A DNA stretch of 64,000 nucleotides from Macrocystis pyrifera (taxonomy: Eukaryota; Sar; Phaeophyceae; Laminariales; Laminariaceae): NCBI GenBank assembly GCA_031763025.1, contig JASSKH010000006.1:4585691-4649690 (forward strand), read 5' to 3'. Shown one piece after another: positions 23,300-32,279 of the stretch. Each line of letters begins with the position of its first letter. The stretch's first letter is position 1. The notes beneath the pieces were generated by a model, which saw only the letters and a program-made list of their open reading frames with translations, was not told the origin of the DNA and made no database searches. The position numbers and the translations under genes are program-made.

Positions 23300-23507
23300 A
23301 ATATCTAGATATTTGCGGAACTTCTGTTGGAGGAGTTTTCGGCTGCGGAGTATTGGGTCACAGCTGGGAAGGCAGTTGGCCCGTTGGACGGATCGAAACG
23401 GCTTGAAGCGCACAGCAGGGGAGGACGCTCCGGGAGCTGGAGGACGCACAGGTCAGGCGGCAGTTTCTCCGTTATTACAGTAGAGTCCAGGTGGACTGCT
23501 GTGGATT
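23300..23507 (+). other. gypsy 5' leader with palindrome at the primer-site position
   Basis: Directly after the LTR lies the perfect palindrome AATATCTAGATATT (23300-23313). A standard primer-binding site starts TGG, pairing with the CCA end of a tRNA, and I do not see one here. The gag ATG follows at 23508. Confidence 0.6.
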
Positions 23508-24920
23508 ATGGCGCACACGGCAAGCACGCCGCTGGTGGTAGGGGAGTCTCTGACTCCACCGAAATACGGAGAGGTGTGGACCGAGCAGGCCTCTCGTGTT
23601 TTTTACGCAGCGTACCTCGATTATGAGGAACGGCTGCAGCTCGCCAACGCTCAGGGGGTGGTTCAGCACTCCAAAGTGAGCATGGGCCAGCTTATCCCCA
23701 ATTACATTCATCGGTGTTTTGAGGGATTTTACAAGCATCAGACTACGATGACCGCCTCGGAGTTGTTGGACGCTGTTAGGCAGCACGCTGGTTACACAAC
23801 CACCAGCAACAGATTTGACACCTCGCGGGCGGCAGCGGACTTGCGTCGCGTTCTCTCAATGAGGCGCGATGAAAAGCAGGGCGGTGAAACATCCGTCAAA
23901 GACCGCGCGATGATGGTAAACTCCGCTATGGAAAAGTATTTTGCGGAGAATCACGCGGTGCATGCCATGTACCGCGCGCAGGACCGTTCGTGGTTGCCCG
24001 GACCGGCGGAATTTGTGAGCATGGCGTTGGTGGATGGCTTATGGCCGTCCGAGTTCAAAAAGTACGTAAAAGGTCAGCTAACGTACGCTGCAGGGTGGAA
24101 GAAGGACCCGGCATTGGTCATGGACCAAATTTTTTCTGCTGCAGAACAGTGGAAATTCATCGAGGCGTATGGTCGGAAAGATGCTGCAGGGGCAGCTGAA
24201 CCGCGACGCCAACAGCAGCAGAAACCGAAACAGCAGCAGTCCGCGAAAAAGTCGTTTGTTCGCGTCTGTTTCGAGTGTGGTGATCCCAACCATTATGTTT
24301 CTGATTGCCCAAAAGCTCGCGGTGGCGGCACAGCTCCCAGCAGTGGTGGGCGCGGGTCGTCAGGGTATCGCGGGGGCCGCAATGGCGGCCGGGGCAGATT
24401 CAACCATGGACGCGGGCGCGGTGGCCGTGGTGGCAATCAATTGACAGCGGGCGGTGGAACTTCTGCTGTTGCTTCTTCAACTTCTGGTGCGCCAGCGGCA
24501 GGAGCCGCTGGGTCGGGATCTGGTTCGTCTGTTGCCGGCCGAGCTGTATACGTTGGAGGAGCTGGAACATCGGTGGGTGCTGCTGGAGCGAGAACTTCGC
24601 CATCCACCGAGCGGGCGGAGTCAGTGTCTGGTGCTGCTGCAGGGGCGGTAGCGCCGGAACCGTCTGTATATTCGACGTCTTGGTCGGGGTGGACCGCCGA
24701 TTCTATTTCTTCGGCGCCGGCTGTAGGAGGGCAGCCATGGCGTCAGGTGACTCTTGGTACCGACCAGAGTTCAACGGCAGGTGAAGTGCCTGTCGATCGC
24801 AGCGCTGAGTGTTTACGCGCTGATCTCTCTTTGCCAGGGTCGGTTGGTTCGCTGATGGCGCGTGTGATCCTTGATTCGGGGTCGGCGCTCACGTCCATCG
24901 GTGTCGGCTTACTTCAGTAG
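23508..24920 (+). CDS. gag: gypsy Gag and start of protease
   Basis: 470 residues from the ATG at 23508 to TAG at 24918. Residues 1-230 are helical and capsid-like (LIPNYIHRCFEGFYKHQ; WLPGPAEFVSMALVDGLWP). At about 255-268 lies the zinc knuckle CFECGDPNHYVSDC (CX2CX4HX4C), followed by an Arg/Gly-rich RNA-binding stretch (GGRGRFNHGRGRGGRGG) and a long low-complexity Ala/Gly/Ser region. The last 20 residues hold the protease active site VILDSGSALTSIG. The stop therefore falls about 14 residues after the catalytic Asp, inside the protease and not between gag and pol. The downstream frame is the same, so suppression of TAG would give a Gag-Pol fusion. Confidence 0.93.
   Translation: MAHTASTPLVVGESLTPPKYGEVWTEQASRVFYAAYLDYEERLQLANAQGVVQHSKVSMGQLIPNYIHRCFEGFYKHQTTMTASELLDAVRQHAGYTTTSNRFDTSRAAADLRRVLSMRRDEKQGGETSVKDRAMMVNSAMEKYFAENHAVHAMYRAQDRSWLPGPAEFVSMALVDGLWPSEFKKYVKGQLTYAAGWKKDPALVMDQIFSAAEQWKFIEAYGRKDAAGAAEPRRQQQQKPKQQQSAKKSFVRVCFECGDPNHYVSDCPKARGGGTAPSSGGRGSSGYRGGRNGGRGRFNHGRGRGGRGGNQLTAGGGTSAVASSTSGAPAAGAAGSGSGSSVAGRAVYVGGAGTSVGAAGARTSPSTERAESVSGAAAGAVAPEPSVYSTSWSGWTADSISSAPAVGGQPWRQVTLGTDQSSTAGEVPVDRSAECLRADLSLPGSVGSLMARVILDSGSALTSIGVGLLQ
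24918..24920 (+). other. In-frame TAG within gypsy protease
   Basis: Codon context CAG TAG CTG TCT. The protease continues in the same frame after it (up to the conserved GTDNVVLFGMATMKALGID), so a single codon separates Gag from Pol. Readthrough, nonsense mutation and sequence error are all possible. Confidence 0.8.
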
Positions 24921-25004
24921 CTGTCTTCGCATTTCGGCGGCGCCGATCTGCAAATTCCGTTCGAAAATGGCCCGCAGCAGGCGAAAACCGCTACGGGTGT
25001 TTCA

Positions 25005-27527
25005 GTGATGGTCACGCACAAAACGGTGCCGATTGCCGTGAGTGTACGGACGCCGTGGGGAGCGGTGAAATTGGAGCCCATCACTTTCGCGGTCATGCCT
25101 GGTACAGATAACGTCGTTCTGTTTGGCATGGCTACCATGAAAGCTCTTGGCATCGACGTCTACCGTGAAGCTCTGGAGAAGCTTCGCCCTCGCGCAGTGC
25201 CGGTATCGACCGGTGTGGAGACTCCGAGTTACCTTGCGGCGCGCAGAGTGACGGTTTCCGTGCGTGCTTTTCAGACCGAGGCTACGGTGGATGCTCCGGA
25301 GGACAAGGCGGTGGAACATTTGGTCGACCGGGGGCCAGACATGTTCATGGATCCGGAGGAGGAGCGGACGGCCCGAGAACGGGCGTTGGAGGACAGCGTG
25401 CAGCAGGCAGAGCAGAGTGGATTAAGCGTCGGCGGAGCAACCCGTTTGCGCGAAATTTTGGCTCGTCGCGTGGGTGCTTTTCGCCGTGCGCTGTGTGGTG
25501 ATCCGCCAGCGCAAGTGGAGCCGATGCGAGTGCAGCTGAAGCAACAGGCGAAGCCTGTCAAGGCAACGCCACGTCGGTACGAACCGACGAAAAGGGACTG
25601 GCTCTCGAAGTGCATTGCTGCTTTGGTGTTTTTTGGCTTTGTCTACCACAACATCCAGGCGGTGTGGGCGAGTCCGGCGATGGCGGTGCCCAAGAAGGAC
25701 TCTTTCCGTTTGGTGAGCGACTACTCGGCGGTGAACGCACAGGTGGAGAAGTCCCCGGGCGTCATGCCCAACCATGAAGACATGGGAGATCTGCTGGGGG
25801 CGCGTTTCTTCGGCAAGCTGGACCTACTTCAAGGGTACTGGCAGATGCCTTTGGCTCCGGAGGCGCAAGACGTCTTCACCATGGCGACAAGCGACGGTTT
25901 GTTCACGCCTACCCGTGTTCCCCAAGGTGTTTTGAATGCGACTTCTTATTTCCAAGGTGTCATGACTGAAGTGTTGCGTGGTTTGGATTGCAAAGTTTGG
26001 GTCGATGACGTTTTCTTTTTCGCAGACACCGAAGAAGCTCTTCTGCAGCTGCTTGATGACATTCTTGAACGCCTGGAGAATGTTGGACTGTTTGTCGCCG
26101 CCCACAAGTGTACCTTCTTCTCTCGTGAACTGGTCTGGTGTGGTAAGGTGTATTCCAATGGTGTCGTGTCCCATGACCCCGCTCGAGTGCAAGGTTTAAG
26201 TGAAATGCGTCGTCCCGAAAACGCTGGAGAACTAATGCAATTCTTGCAGGCTGTCAACTGGTTGCGTACATCGTTACCACGTTTAGCGGAAACGGTAGCA
26301 CCGTTACGTGATTTTTTGGAGGAGCTCCTTGTTGGGGCTACACGTCGGACTAAGCGAGTGGCGCGCAATCGTGTCATCAAGGATACCGCGTGGACGGAGG
26401 ATCGGGTGCGGGCGTGGAATGCCGCACGGGGTTTGGTGGCGCAAGCAGTGCCGCTTCATCATCCTCGTCCCGGGTGCGTTGTTTTGATGTTTCCTGACGC
26501 TTCTGATTTCCATTGGGGTAGTTTTCTCACCCAAGTGCCTGAACACGAATTTCGCAGTGGATTGGCGTTGGAAAGCATGTCTCACGAGCCTCTCGGATTT
26601 CTGAGTGGTTCGTTCACAGGTTCGCAGTTGCGCTGGGCGACTGTCGACAAAGAAGGTTTTGCGATCGTTAATACGTTCCGGAGGCTCGAATACCTGCTTT
26701 GGGGTGGTGTTCATATCTTTACTGATCATCGAAACTTGCAGTACATTTTCAATCCGGAGAAGTGTGTCACGACGGTCACAAAGACCATGGCACAACGCCT
26801 AGAGAATTGGAAGGGTGTTTTAGGACAATACCGCTATGCAATCGAACACATCCCTGGCGATCGAAACTGTTGGGGGGATCTGTTGTCTCGTTGGGTCAAA
26901 GTTCCTACGGTGCCTGTTCGTTCGGTTGCCGTGCACAGCCCATGTAATGCTGACGATTCGCTTCCCGCATTGGATGTGATTCGTGCCTCGCAACAAAGGT
27001 CTGTCGCTCGTATCGGCGTTGGTGTTCATGAATTTTCGACAACCTTCGGTCAAGCTACCTTGGCCGATGATGGTTTGTTTCGTGTGCGTGTTGGGGTGCG
27101 TGACGTCTTGTGGATTCCGCCGGATGATCTTGCTCTTCAAACTCGTTTGATGGTGTGCGCGCACATGCGCTCGGCTGGTCACCGTGGTGTGGCGCCGACT
27201 TTGTTTCGCCTGAAGGAATATTGTGTTTGGCCTCACATGGATTCTCAGGTTCGCGAATTCGTTCGCCAGTGTTTGCACTGTGTAGACACGCGTGCAGGTG
27301 CACTCATTCCTCGTCCCTACGGAGACACGGTGCATGGTACCGCTCCGGGAGAAGTGGTGCACTTTGATTTTTTGTATGTTGGCCACAGCGGGCCCGAAGG
27401 TAGCGATGGCCTGCCTGATGAGGATGGTTTCCGATATGTTTGGTCATCATGGATGATTTGTCCAACTACGTGGCGTTGGAACCGGCCGAGGCTTGTACAG
27501 CCGAGGTCACAGCGAAGCATTTGCTAG
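25005..27527 (+). CDS. pol: gypsy Pol: protease end, RT, RNase H, integrase N-terminus
   Basis: The open frame really starts right after the TAG at 24920; the ATG at 25005 is just its first Met. Order: rest of protease (about residues 1-50), linker, RT with FRLVSDYSAVNAQ, GKLDLLQGYWQMPL and catalytic VWVDDVFFF at about residue 332, where Trp replaces the usual Tyr. RNase H (about 485-610) has FPDASDFHWG, ATVDKEGFAIV and FTDHRNLQYIF, so its D, E and D are present. The integrase zinc-binding HHCC segment is at about 705-760 (CAHMRSAGHRG, then CLHC). The first catalytic Asp of the integrase follows in VVHFDFLYVG. Homology leaves this frame at about 27440; the last 29 residues are out of frame. 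Confidence 0.94.
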   Translation: MMVTHKTVPIAVSVRTPWGAVKLEPITFAVMPGTDNVVLFGMATMKALGIDVYREALEKLRPRAVPVSTGVETPSYLAARRVTVSVRAFQTEATVDAPEDKAVEHLVDRGPDMFMDPEEERTARERALEDSVQQAEQSGLSVGGATRLREILARRVGAFRRALCGDPPAQVEPMRVQLKQQAKPVKATPRRYEPTKRDWLSKCIAALVFFGFVYHNIQAVWASPAMAVPKKDSFRLVSDYSAVNAQVEKSPGVMPNHEDMGDLLGARFFGKLDLLQGYWQMPLAPEAQDVFTMATSDGLFTPTRVPQGVLNATSYFQGVMTEVLRGLDCKVWVDDVFFFADTEEALLQLLDDILERLENVGLFVAAHKCTFFSRELVWCGKVYSNGVVSHDPARVQGLSEMRRPENAGELMQFLQAVNWLRTSLPRLAETVAPLRDFLEELLVGATRRTKRVARNRVIKDTAWTEDRVRAWNAARGLVAQAVPLHHPRPGCVVLMFPDASDFHWGSFLTQVPEHEFRSGLALESMSHEPLGFLSGSFTGSQLRWATVDKEGFAIVNTFRRLEYLLWGGVHIFTDHRNLQYIFNPEKCVTTVTKTMAQRLENWKGVLGQYRYAIEHIPGDRNCWGDLLSRWVKVPTVPVRSVAVHSPCNADDSLPALDVIRASQQRSVARIGVGVHEFSTTFGQATLADDGLFRVRVGVRDVLWIPPDDLALQTRLMVCAHMRSAGHRGVAPTLFRLKEYCVWPHMDSQVREFVRQCLHCVDTRAGALIPRPYGDTVHGTAPGEVVHFDFLYVGHSGPEGSDGLPDEDGFRYVWSSWMICPTTWRWNRPRLVQPRSQRSIC

Positions 27528-28516
27528 CCTGGTGTAAGACTTTGGGGGTGCCGCGTGTGTGGGTGAGTGATACCGCCACGCATTTCAAGAACAGGGTGCT
27601 TGCTTTGTTGAGCGACGCGTTGCACATCGAACATCGTTTTGCTGTCGCTTACACGCCGTGGTCGAACGGTACGTGTGAACGCATGGTAAAAGAGGTGGTA
27701 CGTGCTCTGCGTTCCATTCTGTCAGAACAGCGTCGTCAGGTTTCGGAGTGGGTTGATGTTTTGCCGGCCGCTCAGTGGGCCTTGAACACTTCGTTTCGTG
27801 AACGTTACCGAAGCACTCCGTACAGCGTGATGTTTGGGCGTGCTCCGCGTACCGATTTCTCGGCGCTCGTTTCTGAGTCTGATGGCAGGTGGAATGTTGA
27901 CGTGATGAATGCTGACTTGTTGCGTGCGAACGTCCGTGAAGTCGTTGCAGAGCAGGAGAGATTTTGCGCCGATATTCGCGCAGCTGTTGCCGTGTCTCGC
28001 GACAACAAACGTAAACAGGCTCAGGGCCAGGTGGTGTTGCCAAAATTTGCGGTTGGTGATTTCGTGTTGTATGCTCGTGTTCGTCGGCAGGGTGTCACAC
28101 CGAAATTGTTGTCCACATGGACTGGTCCGTGGCGTGTGGTAGCAGCTGATCATGATCATGTGTACTCAGTTCAGAACATCGTTTCTGGGAAGGTGCATCA
28201 AGCTCACGTGGCTCGTTTACGATTTTATGCGGATGCGACGTTGAACGTCACCGCTGATCTGAAGGATGTTTTCCAACATTCCTTTGCGCAGGGTGAATGC
28301 CGCATGAATGCTTTGGTGCATGTGGCCGAAGATGATGCCAACGAGGTGATTGTCTTGGTCGATTGGGATGGTTTCGAAGCAGAGGAGCGCACGTGGGAGT
28401 CTTTGCGGTCGATTTATTCTGCTGCGCCTGAATTCGTCGTGAAGGAATTGCGCAAATTACGGATGACCCGTGCGCTCAAGATTAAAATTGCTTCAGAGTT
28501 CAGCATTGATTTGTGA
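27440..28516 (+). CDS. gypsy integrase core and chromodomain
   Basis: Continues the integrase in the -1 frame relative to upstream Pol. It has VIMDDLSNYVALEP, the second catalytic Asp in WVSDTATHFKN and the catalytic Glu in SNGTCERMVKEV, then the C-terminal DNA-binding part with VGDFVLYARV and TWTGPWRVV. The last 65 or so residues are a chromodomain (VIVLVDWDGFEAEERTWESL), which in chromoviruses guides integration to modified histones. It ends with TGA. The initial TTG is not a true start. One extra T in the TTT run at 27439-27441 would join it to the upstream frame. Confidence 0.92.
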   Translation: MVIMDDLSNYVALEPAEACTAEVTAKHLLAWCKTLGVPRVWVSDTATHFKNRVLALLSDALHIEHRFAVAYTPWSNGTCERMVKEVVRALRSILSEQRRQVSEWVDVLPAAQWALNTSFRERYRSTPYSVMFGRAPRTDFSALVSESDGRWNVDVMNADLLRANVREVVAEQERFCADIRAAVAVSRDNKRKQAQGQVVLPKFAVGDFVLYARVRRQGVTPKLLSTWTGPWRVVAADHDHVYSVQNIVSGKVHQAHVARLRFYADATLNVTADLKDVFQHSFAQGECRMNALVHVAEDDANEVIVLVDWDGFEAEERTWESLRSIYSAAPEFVVKELRKLRMTRALKIKIASEFSIDL

Positions 28517-28582
28517 TTTGCCGCATGCGATTTCGTCTTGGTTTTTTGGTTTTGTCAAGCTCGTTCGTGTCGAGTGAACTCG

Positions 28583-28594
28583 CTTTGGGGGTGC
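28583..28594 (+). other. gypsy polypurine tract
   Basis: TTTGGGGGTGC-type G run directly before the 3' LTR, the expected primer for plus-strand DNA synthesis. Confidence 0.7.
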
Positions 28595-28825
28595 TGTAGC
28601 CAAAAGATACCAAGCCGTGGAGGTTTCAGTGTAATCGCATGTGTGAGTGGAGCAGTGGCCGGGGATCCTGTGTGATGTCCCCTAGCCACCTGGCTCGTGG
28701 TCCGATGAGGATCACTCCGTGATAATACAAGCTCTAAGAACAAGACTTACTGAGTGCGAGGCCAGCGAGACTGGTGGAGTCCCTCGCTGGAAGCCCTCTT
28801 GCTGATATCATCTGGCAGAGGCCAT
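28595..28825 (+). repeat. 3' LTR of gypsy element
   Basis: Same 231 bases as 23069-23299. It is followed by the target duplication AGTCC at 28826-28830. Confidence 0.95.
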
Positions 28826-28830
28826 AGTCC
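28826..28830 (+). repeat. Target-site duplication of gypsy element, right
   Basis: AGTCC, matching 23064-23068. Confidence 0.85.
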
Positions 28831-29984
28831 AAAAATGTCATTTTCAAACGTCCAGATCTCGAGCCAGAATTGTTTAACGGCTAAATTCGTGTCTGGAAGT
28901 TAAGTGTTGTCGCGTACTGTGTAGCTCGGCACTCTCTTTCTATGCGTTTCGCAACCAAGAGCCAACTCAGCTCAGCAATAAAATAGTGACGAATCATGAG
29001 CGACGCTGCGTAACAGCTGCTGTGCTATAGAAAAGCAGAAATCATTCTTTTGACACACACAGGCGCGGTTTTCTTTGGGGCGTTGAGCGGTATACGTATC
29101 TGAAATAAACTAATCGTATACGAGCATGCTTTGTCACATAGTATATACCTATCATACGTGGTCGAGGAATTATCGTGGCGACACATGACGTTCATGAGAT
29201 GACGCTTCGGAGAACGGTACCACGTACTGGAGTGTGTTTCGGAAAAAAAACAAAAAAAAAAGCGCTCAGGGTCAGGGTTTGTCGAAGTCTCGCCGCGTTA
29301 TAGACGCTGACAGCTTTATTTTTCCTTGGGTGGATTCTTTATTTCCAGATGCTCAGGGTTACGGACTGCAAAAAAAGTTTTCACTCTGAGCAAAGAAGCT
29401 GCCCGGGGTAAAAGCCCACCTTAACGGGGAACACTAAGTTTCGCTATTTGTAAATAAAATTTCAATTCCAATTAATTTTAATTTGATTTGGAACTAAAAA
29501 ACGTGTTTGTTTGTGTCCTATCGGGAAACGTTGCCTTCATTGTCAAACAAAATGGTATTCGAAACAACCTGGAATAACGCAGAGCGTCACACATCGCGCA
29601 ACCAACCAACAGCGACAAGCGTAGAGGAGAGCGAAGGTTTCGTTGTCGCGTGCGCGTCACCGCCAGCATGTGCTTCTTTCTGGTGGCGAAGAGTAGGACG
29701 CTATTACTCTCAGGGTGTTTTGGATAGGCGGAGGGAGCCAGCCCTCAAGCGCCACGTGCGGAACAGCAACGGTGATGCAGCTATCGATGTCTCGAGCGTA
29801 TCTTCTGTTTTGTCGATCGTTTGCCAGGTTTTCGTGATGGTTGGCCGAACGAGCACGCCGAAAAATTAGGCTTTCGACCGCCATGATCTCTTTTGAGGCG
29901 TCACCGCCGGGGTACGATGTTATATGGTCTGTGGCCGTGGGCGCGGCTATCATCGTTTTGCTACATTTTTCTTTTACTTAACGA
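28831..29984. other. No gene recognised
   Basis: Contains A runs near 29250 and an A/T-rich patch at 29445-29500. The short frames resemble nothing known. Confidence 0.35.
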
Positions 29985-30418
29985 ACCAGCGCTTCATGTA
30001 CTGCTCTGCCGCTTTTCAACACGTCTGAACCACTTGCCCGATTTCTTCGCTGCCAGCGTCCATTGCTGCTCTTCGATGGGCAAGTTGAACGACGACAGGT
30101 TGCGTTCGAGACAACCCATCCAGTCCTGACCTTTCGCTCCCAAGTAACCCTTTCCCCCCCTTCAGTTTCCCAACCAACACTCGTTTGGGTTGTCCCTCGT
30201 TGACCACACGAGCCATGAGCACCGCAAAAGTATTATTCCGCTTTCGCGTCGTCGTTTCCACGTTCTCACAACCCGTCTTGGCCAGTGCGTGTGCGTATGG
30301 ATGCATATGGTAGCCGTCGCGAAGATTTCGGCATCACCCGATGCAGCGGAGAAGAAGCATTCCGTGGTGAGCTGTCCAAAGTTTGGTGATATGGGACACG
30401 ATGGGGTTCCACGTAACA
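29985..30418 (-). pseudogene. LINE ORF2 C-terminal part (downstream of copia #2)
   Basis: The minus strand from 30418 reads VTWNP, then ITKLWTAHHGMLLLRCIG, a TGA, then GYHMHPYAHALAKTGCENVE and a Lys/Gly-rich tail, ending in a segment like the VGKWHRG-type end of LINE proteins. This matches the region after the reverse-transcriptase domain of L1-like LINEs that I remember from oomycetes and algae. The matching upstream part is at 37134-37620, and copia #2 sits between them. Stops and frame changes show it is dead. Confidence 0.65.
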
Positions 30419-30423
30419 GATCC
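30419..30423 (-). repeat. Target-site duplication of copia #2, left
   Basis: GGATC on the minus strand, against GGGTC at 37129-37133: four of five match. The LINE reading frame joins correctly if one copy is removed together with the element. Confidence 0.7.
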
Positions 30424-30896
30424 TATTACGGATATTGCGATATACCCGGGCACAGTGGCTGAGAGGCTGTGTCGTCGACGTTAGTCGAGGTGATGACACG
30501 TCTGAGAGTGTAGCCTGGAAGAAGAGAGTCCTGCCACAGTGTGAAGAAGATGTAGAGATATTGTAACACTGGAGCTTAGATGGCCAACAATCAGATATAA
30601 ACCACAGAGTGTGCAAGAGCCGAGACGATGGCTGTTTCCTAGAGATGACCAGGACAGCTACGATCCACACGAGGGAGACACGAGGGAGACACGAGAGAGG
30701 CACGAGAGAGTGGTCTACTTATCCACACGAGTGAGTGATCTACGCGGCTAGCAAGCAGAGTATTCTACGGAAGTAATTCCTCTGCATATACATACGTACG
30801 TTACATTCGAACAGACACACGTGAGATCTACGATATACAAGAGCAGTGTTACTGAACATTGACCCATACTGGCTATGTGCTAACATTTCCATAACA
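30424..30896 (-). repeat. 3' LTR of copia #2
   Basis: 473 bp. On the minus strand it begins TGTTATGGAAATG, preceded by a polypurine tract (TGAGGGGGGGG, rc of 30897-30907). It carries an extra GAGGGAGACAC-type repeat near 30665-30690 that the other LTR lacks. Confidence 0.92.
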
Positions 30897-31172
30897 CCCC
30901 CCCCTCAATGAAAGTTGCTCTGAATTGTACCAAATTAATTATGATTAAAATCAAGCAAGCCTATTGGTTACATGCGAAGTACCTTAATTCTTTTCTTGGT
31001 TTATACCTGCTACAATATGTTCATGCGCTTGTAAAAGAAGTACCTGCTACTGTTTCTTGCTCAAAACAAACTACCATAACTTTCACTCCTACATAGCTCG
31101 TTCAACCAGTGATGGTGTGAGACCGAATGCCGACTACCGAAAAAGTAAGCTTATTCACACAAACAGAACACA

Positions 31173-31939
31173 TTAAAAAAACAAACACGTAAACATAAAA
31201 CACAAACATTTGAACTTGTTGTTGATGACGTCGTTCACGTGGAAGTTGTCGATGATGCCTAGTAGATGTTTGAAGCGGTGCTTGTTGAGGTGCTTTGTAC
31301 CAATGTCAGCAGGGTTGCTCTCGGTCGAGATGTAGTGGATGGAGATCCTTGCTTCCGACACCAGTTTCCGGATATAGAAGAAGCGTTGGGCGATATGCTT
31401 CGTCCTTGAGCTGAAGGGTCGATTTCCCAGCGCGTGTAGCGTTGCTGTGTTGTCGCAGTAGAGCGGCACTTGCACAAACTCCTTTCCAAACCCAAGCTCA
31501 GTCAGCATATTCGAACAAAATACAGCTTCCTTCATAGCTAGCGCCGACGCAACCAGCTCGGCCTCCATGGTCGACATGACAGTCAGACCTTGTAGTCCCG
31601 ACTTGGACCTTGTAGTCCCGACTTGAAGCTTATCGATGCGTTTCCTAGCATCATCAAGTAACAAGAGGTGGACTTTCCGTTGTCAGGGTTGTTGGCCCAG
31701 TTGGAGTCCGAAAAGGCTGTAAGCTTCAAGCCTCCCTTCTTGTACGTGATGTTGAAATCGGTGGCGCCGGCCAGATAACGAAGAGTATGCTTTGCTGCCA
31801 CCAAGTGCGTCTTGCTGGGTTTCGCCATTGGGCGAGCCCGCTGGCCCGTAGCATACATTATGTCGTAACGGAGCCCTTGAGCAATGTACATCAGACACCC
31901 CACGATGCCCTGATAACGTCTCGTTTCTTCTTCGTTCAA
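31173..31939 (-). pseudogene. copia #2 RNase H, frame broken by a 20-bp duplication
   Basis: Two overlapping minus-strand frames make up the RNase H region. The first (31939 down to about 31607) has RYQGIVGCLMYIAQGLR, LTAFSDSNWANN and SCYLMMLGNASISFKSG. The second (about 31610 down to 31173, TAA) has LTVMSTMEAELVASALA, LYCDNTATLHA and TKHIAQRFFYIR, ending in IGTKHLNKHRFKHLLG. The break coincides with a tandem repeat of 20 bp at 31587-31606 and 31607-31626. The active-site D, E and D residues are all still encoded. Confidence 0.9.
31587..31626 (-). repeat. 20-bp tandem duplication causing a frameshift
   Basis: ACCTTGTAGTCCCGACTTGG followed by the same 20 bases with one difference. Removing one copy restores a continuous RNase H frame. 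Confidence 0.88.
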
Positions 31940-32279
31940 TAGTGTATCTCTTCTTTGTTGGAAATCTCCGCACCATAACCAGGCGTGTTGGTTGGTTTAA
32001 AGTCCGTCATTCCGAACCCTTCGAGAATAGACTTACTGTAGGCTTCTTGGGAAATGGTCAATGTTCCTTTCTTACGGTTCCTTTTCATTTCCATTCCCAA
32101 CACGAGCGATACCTCCCCCATGTCAACCATCTTGAAACGTTGTTTCAACTTCCTCTTGACCATCGAGATGCGTTCGAGTCGCTGCCGGCTACCAGAAGGT
32201 CATCAACATAGAGCGTCAAGACTTTTCGTTCGTTAAAGCTCGTTATCTCGCGTTCAGCAGCTGCTTTCCATTGCGCTTA
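31936..32279 (-). pseudogene. copia #2 RT, first part deleted
   Basis: The minus strand reads AQWKAAAEREITSFNERK, the usual start of copia RT, and runs directly into VLTLYVDDLLVAGSDS, the catalytic YVDD region. In normal elements well over 100 residues separate these, including KARLVARGF and the first catalytic Asp. The end of RT follows (MGEVSLVLGMEMKRNRKKGT and SQEAYSKSILEGFGM), with a frame change near 32165. This is an internal deletion joined almost cleanly, so this copy cannot reverse transcribe. Confidence 0.88.

Larger units (their letters stand above)
23069..28825 (+). mobile_element. Ty3/gypsy chromodomain retrotransposon, very recent insertion
   Basis: The element is 5757 bp with 231-bp LTRs that I read as identical and a 5-bp target duplication AGTCC, so insertion was recent. 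Order: LTR, gag with CCHC knuckle, protease, RT, RNase H, integrase, chromodomain, polypurine tract, LTR. Integrase after RT places it in Ty3/gypsy, and the C-terminal chromodomain in the chromovirus-like group. Two things stand in the way of a single polyprotein: TAG at 24918-24920 inside the protease, and a one-base frame change at about 27440 inside the integrase. With no LTR divergence these are either recoding sites, very new mutations or sequence errors. Confidence 0.96.

Noticed and set aside
27430-27445. Programmed -1 frameshift site in gypsy integrase
   Set aside because: The codons TAT GTT TGG do not form an X-XXY-YYZ heptamer and the position is inside a domain; loss of one T is simpler. 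The recoding question is kept open in the findings only for the element as a whole.
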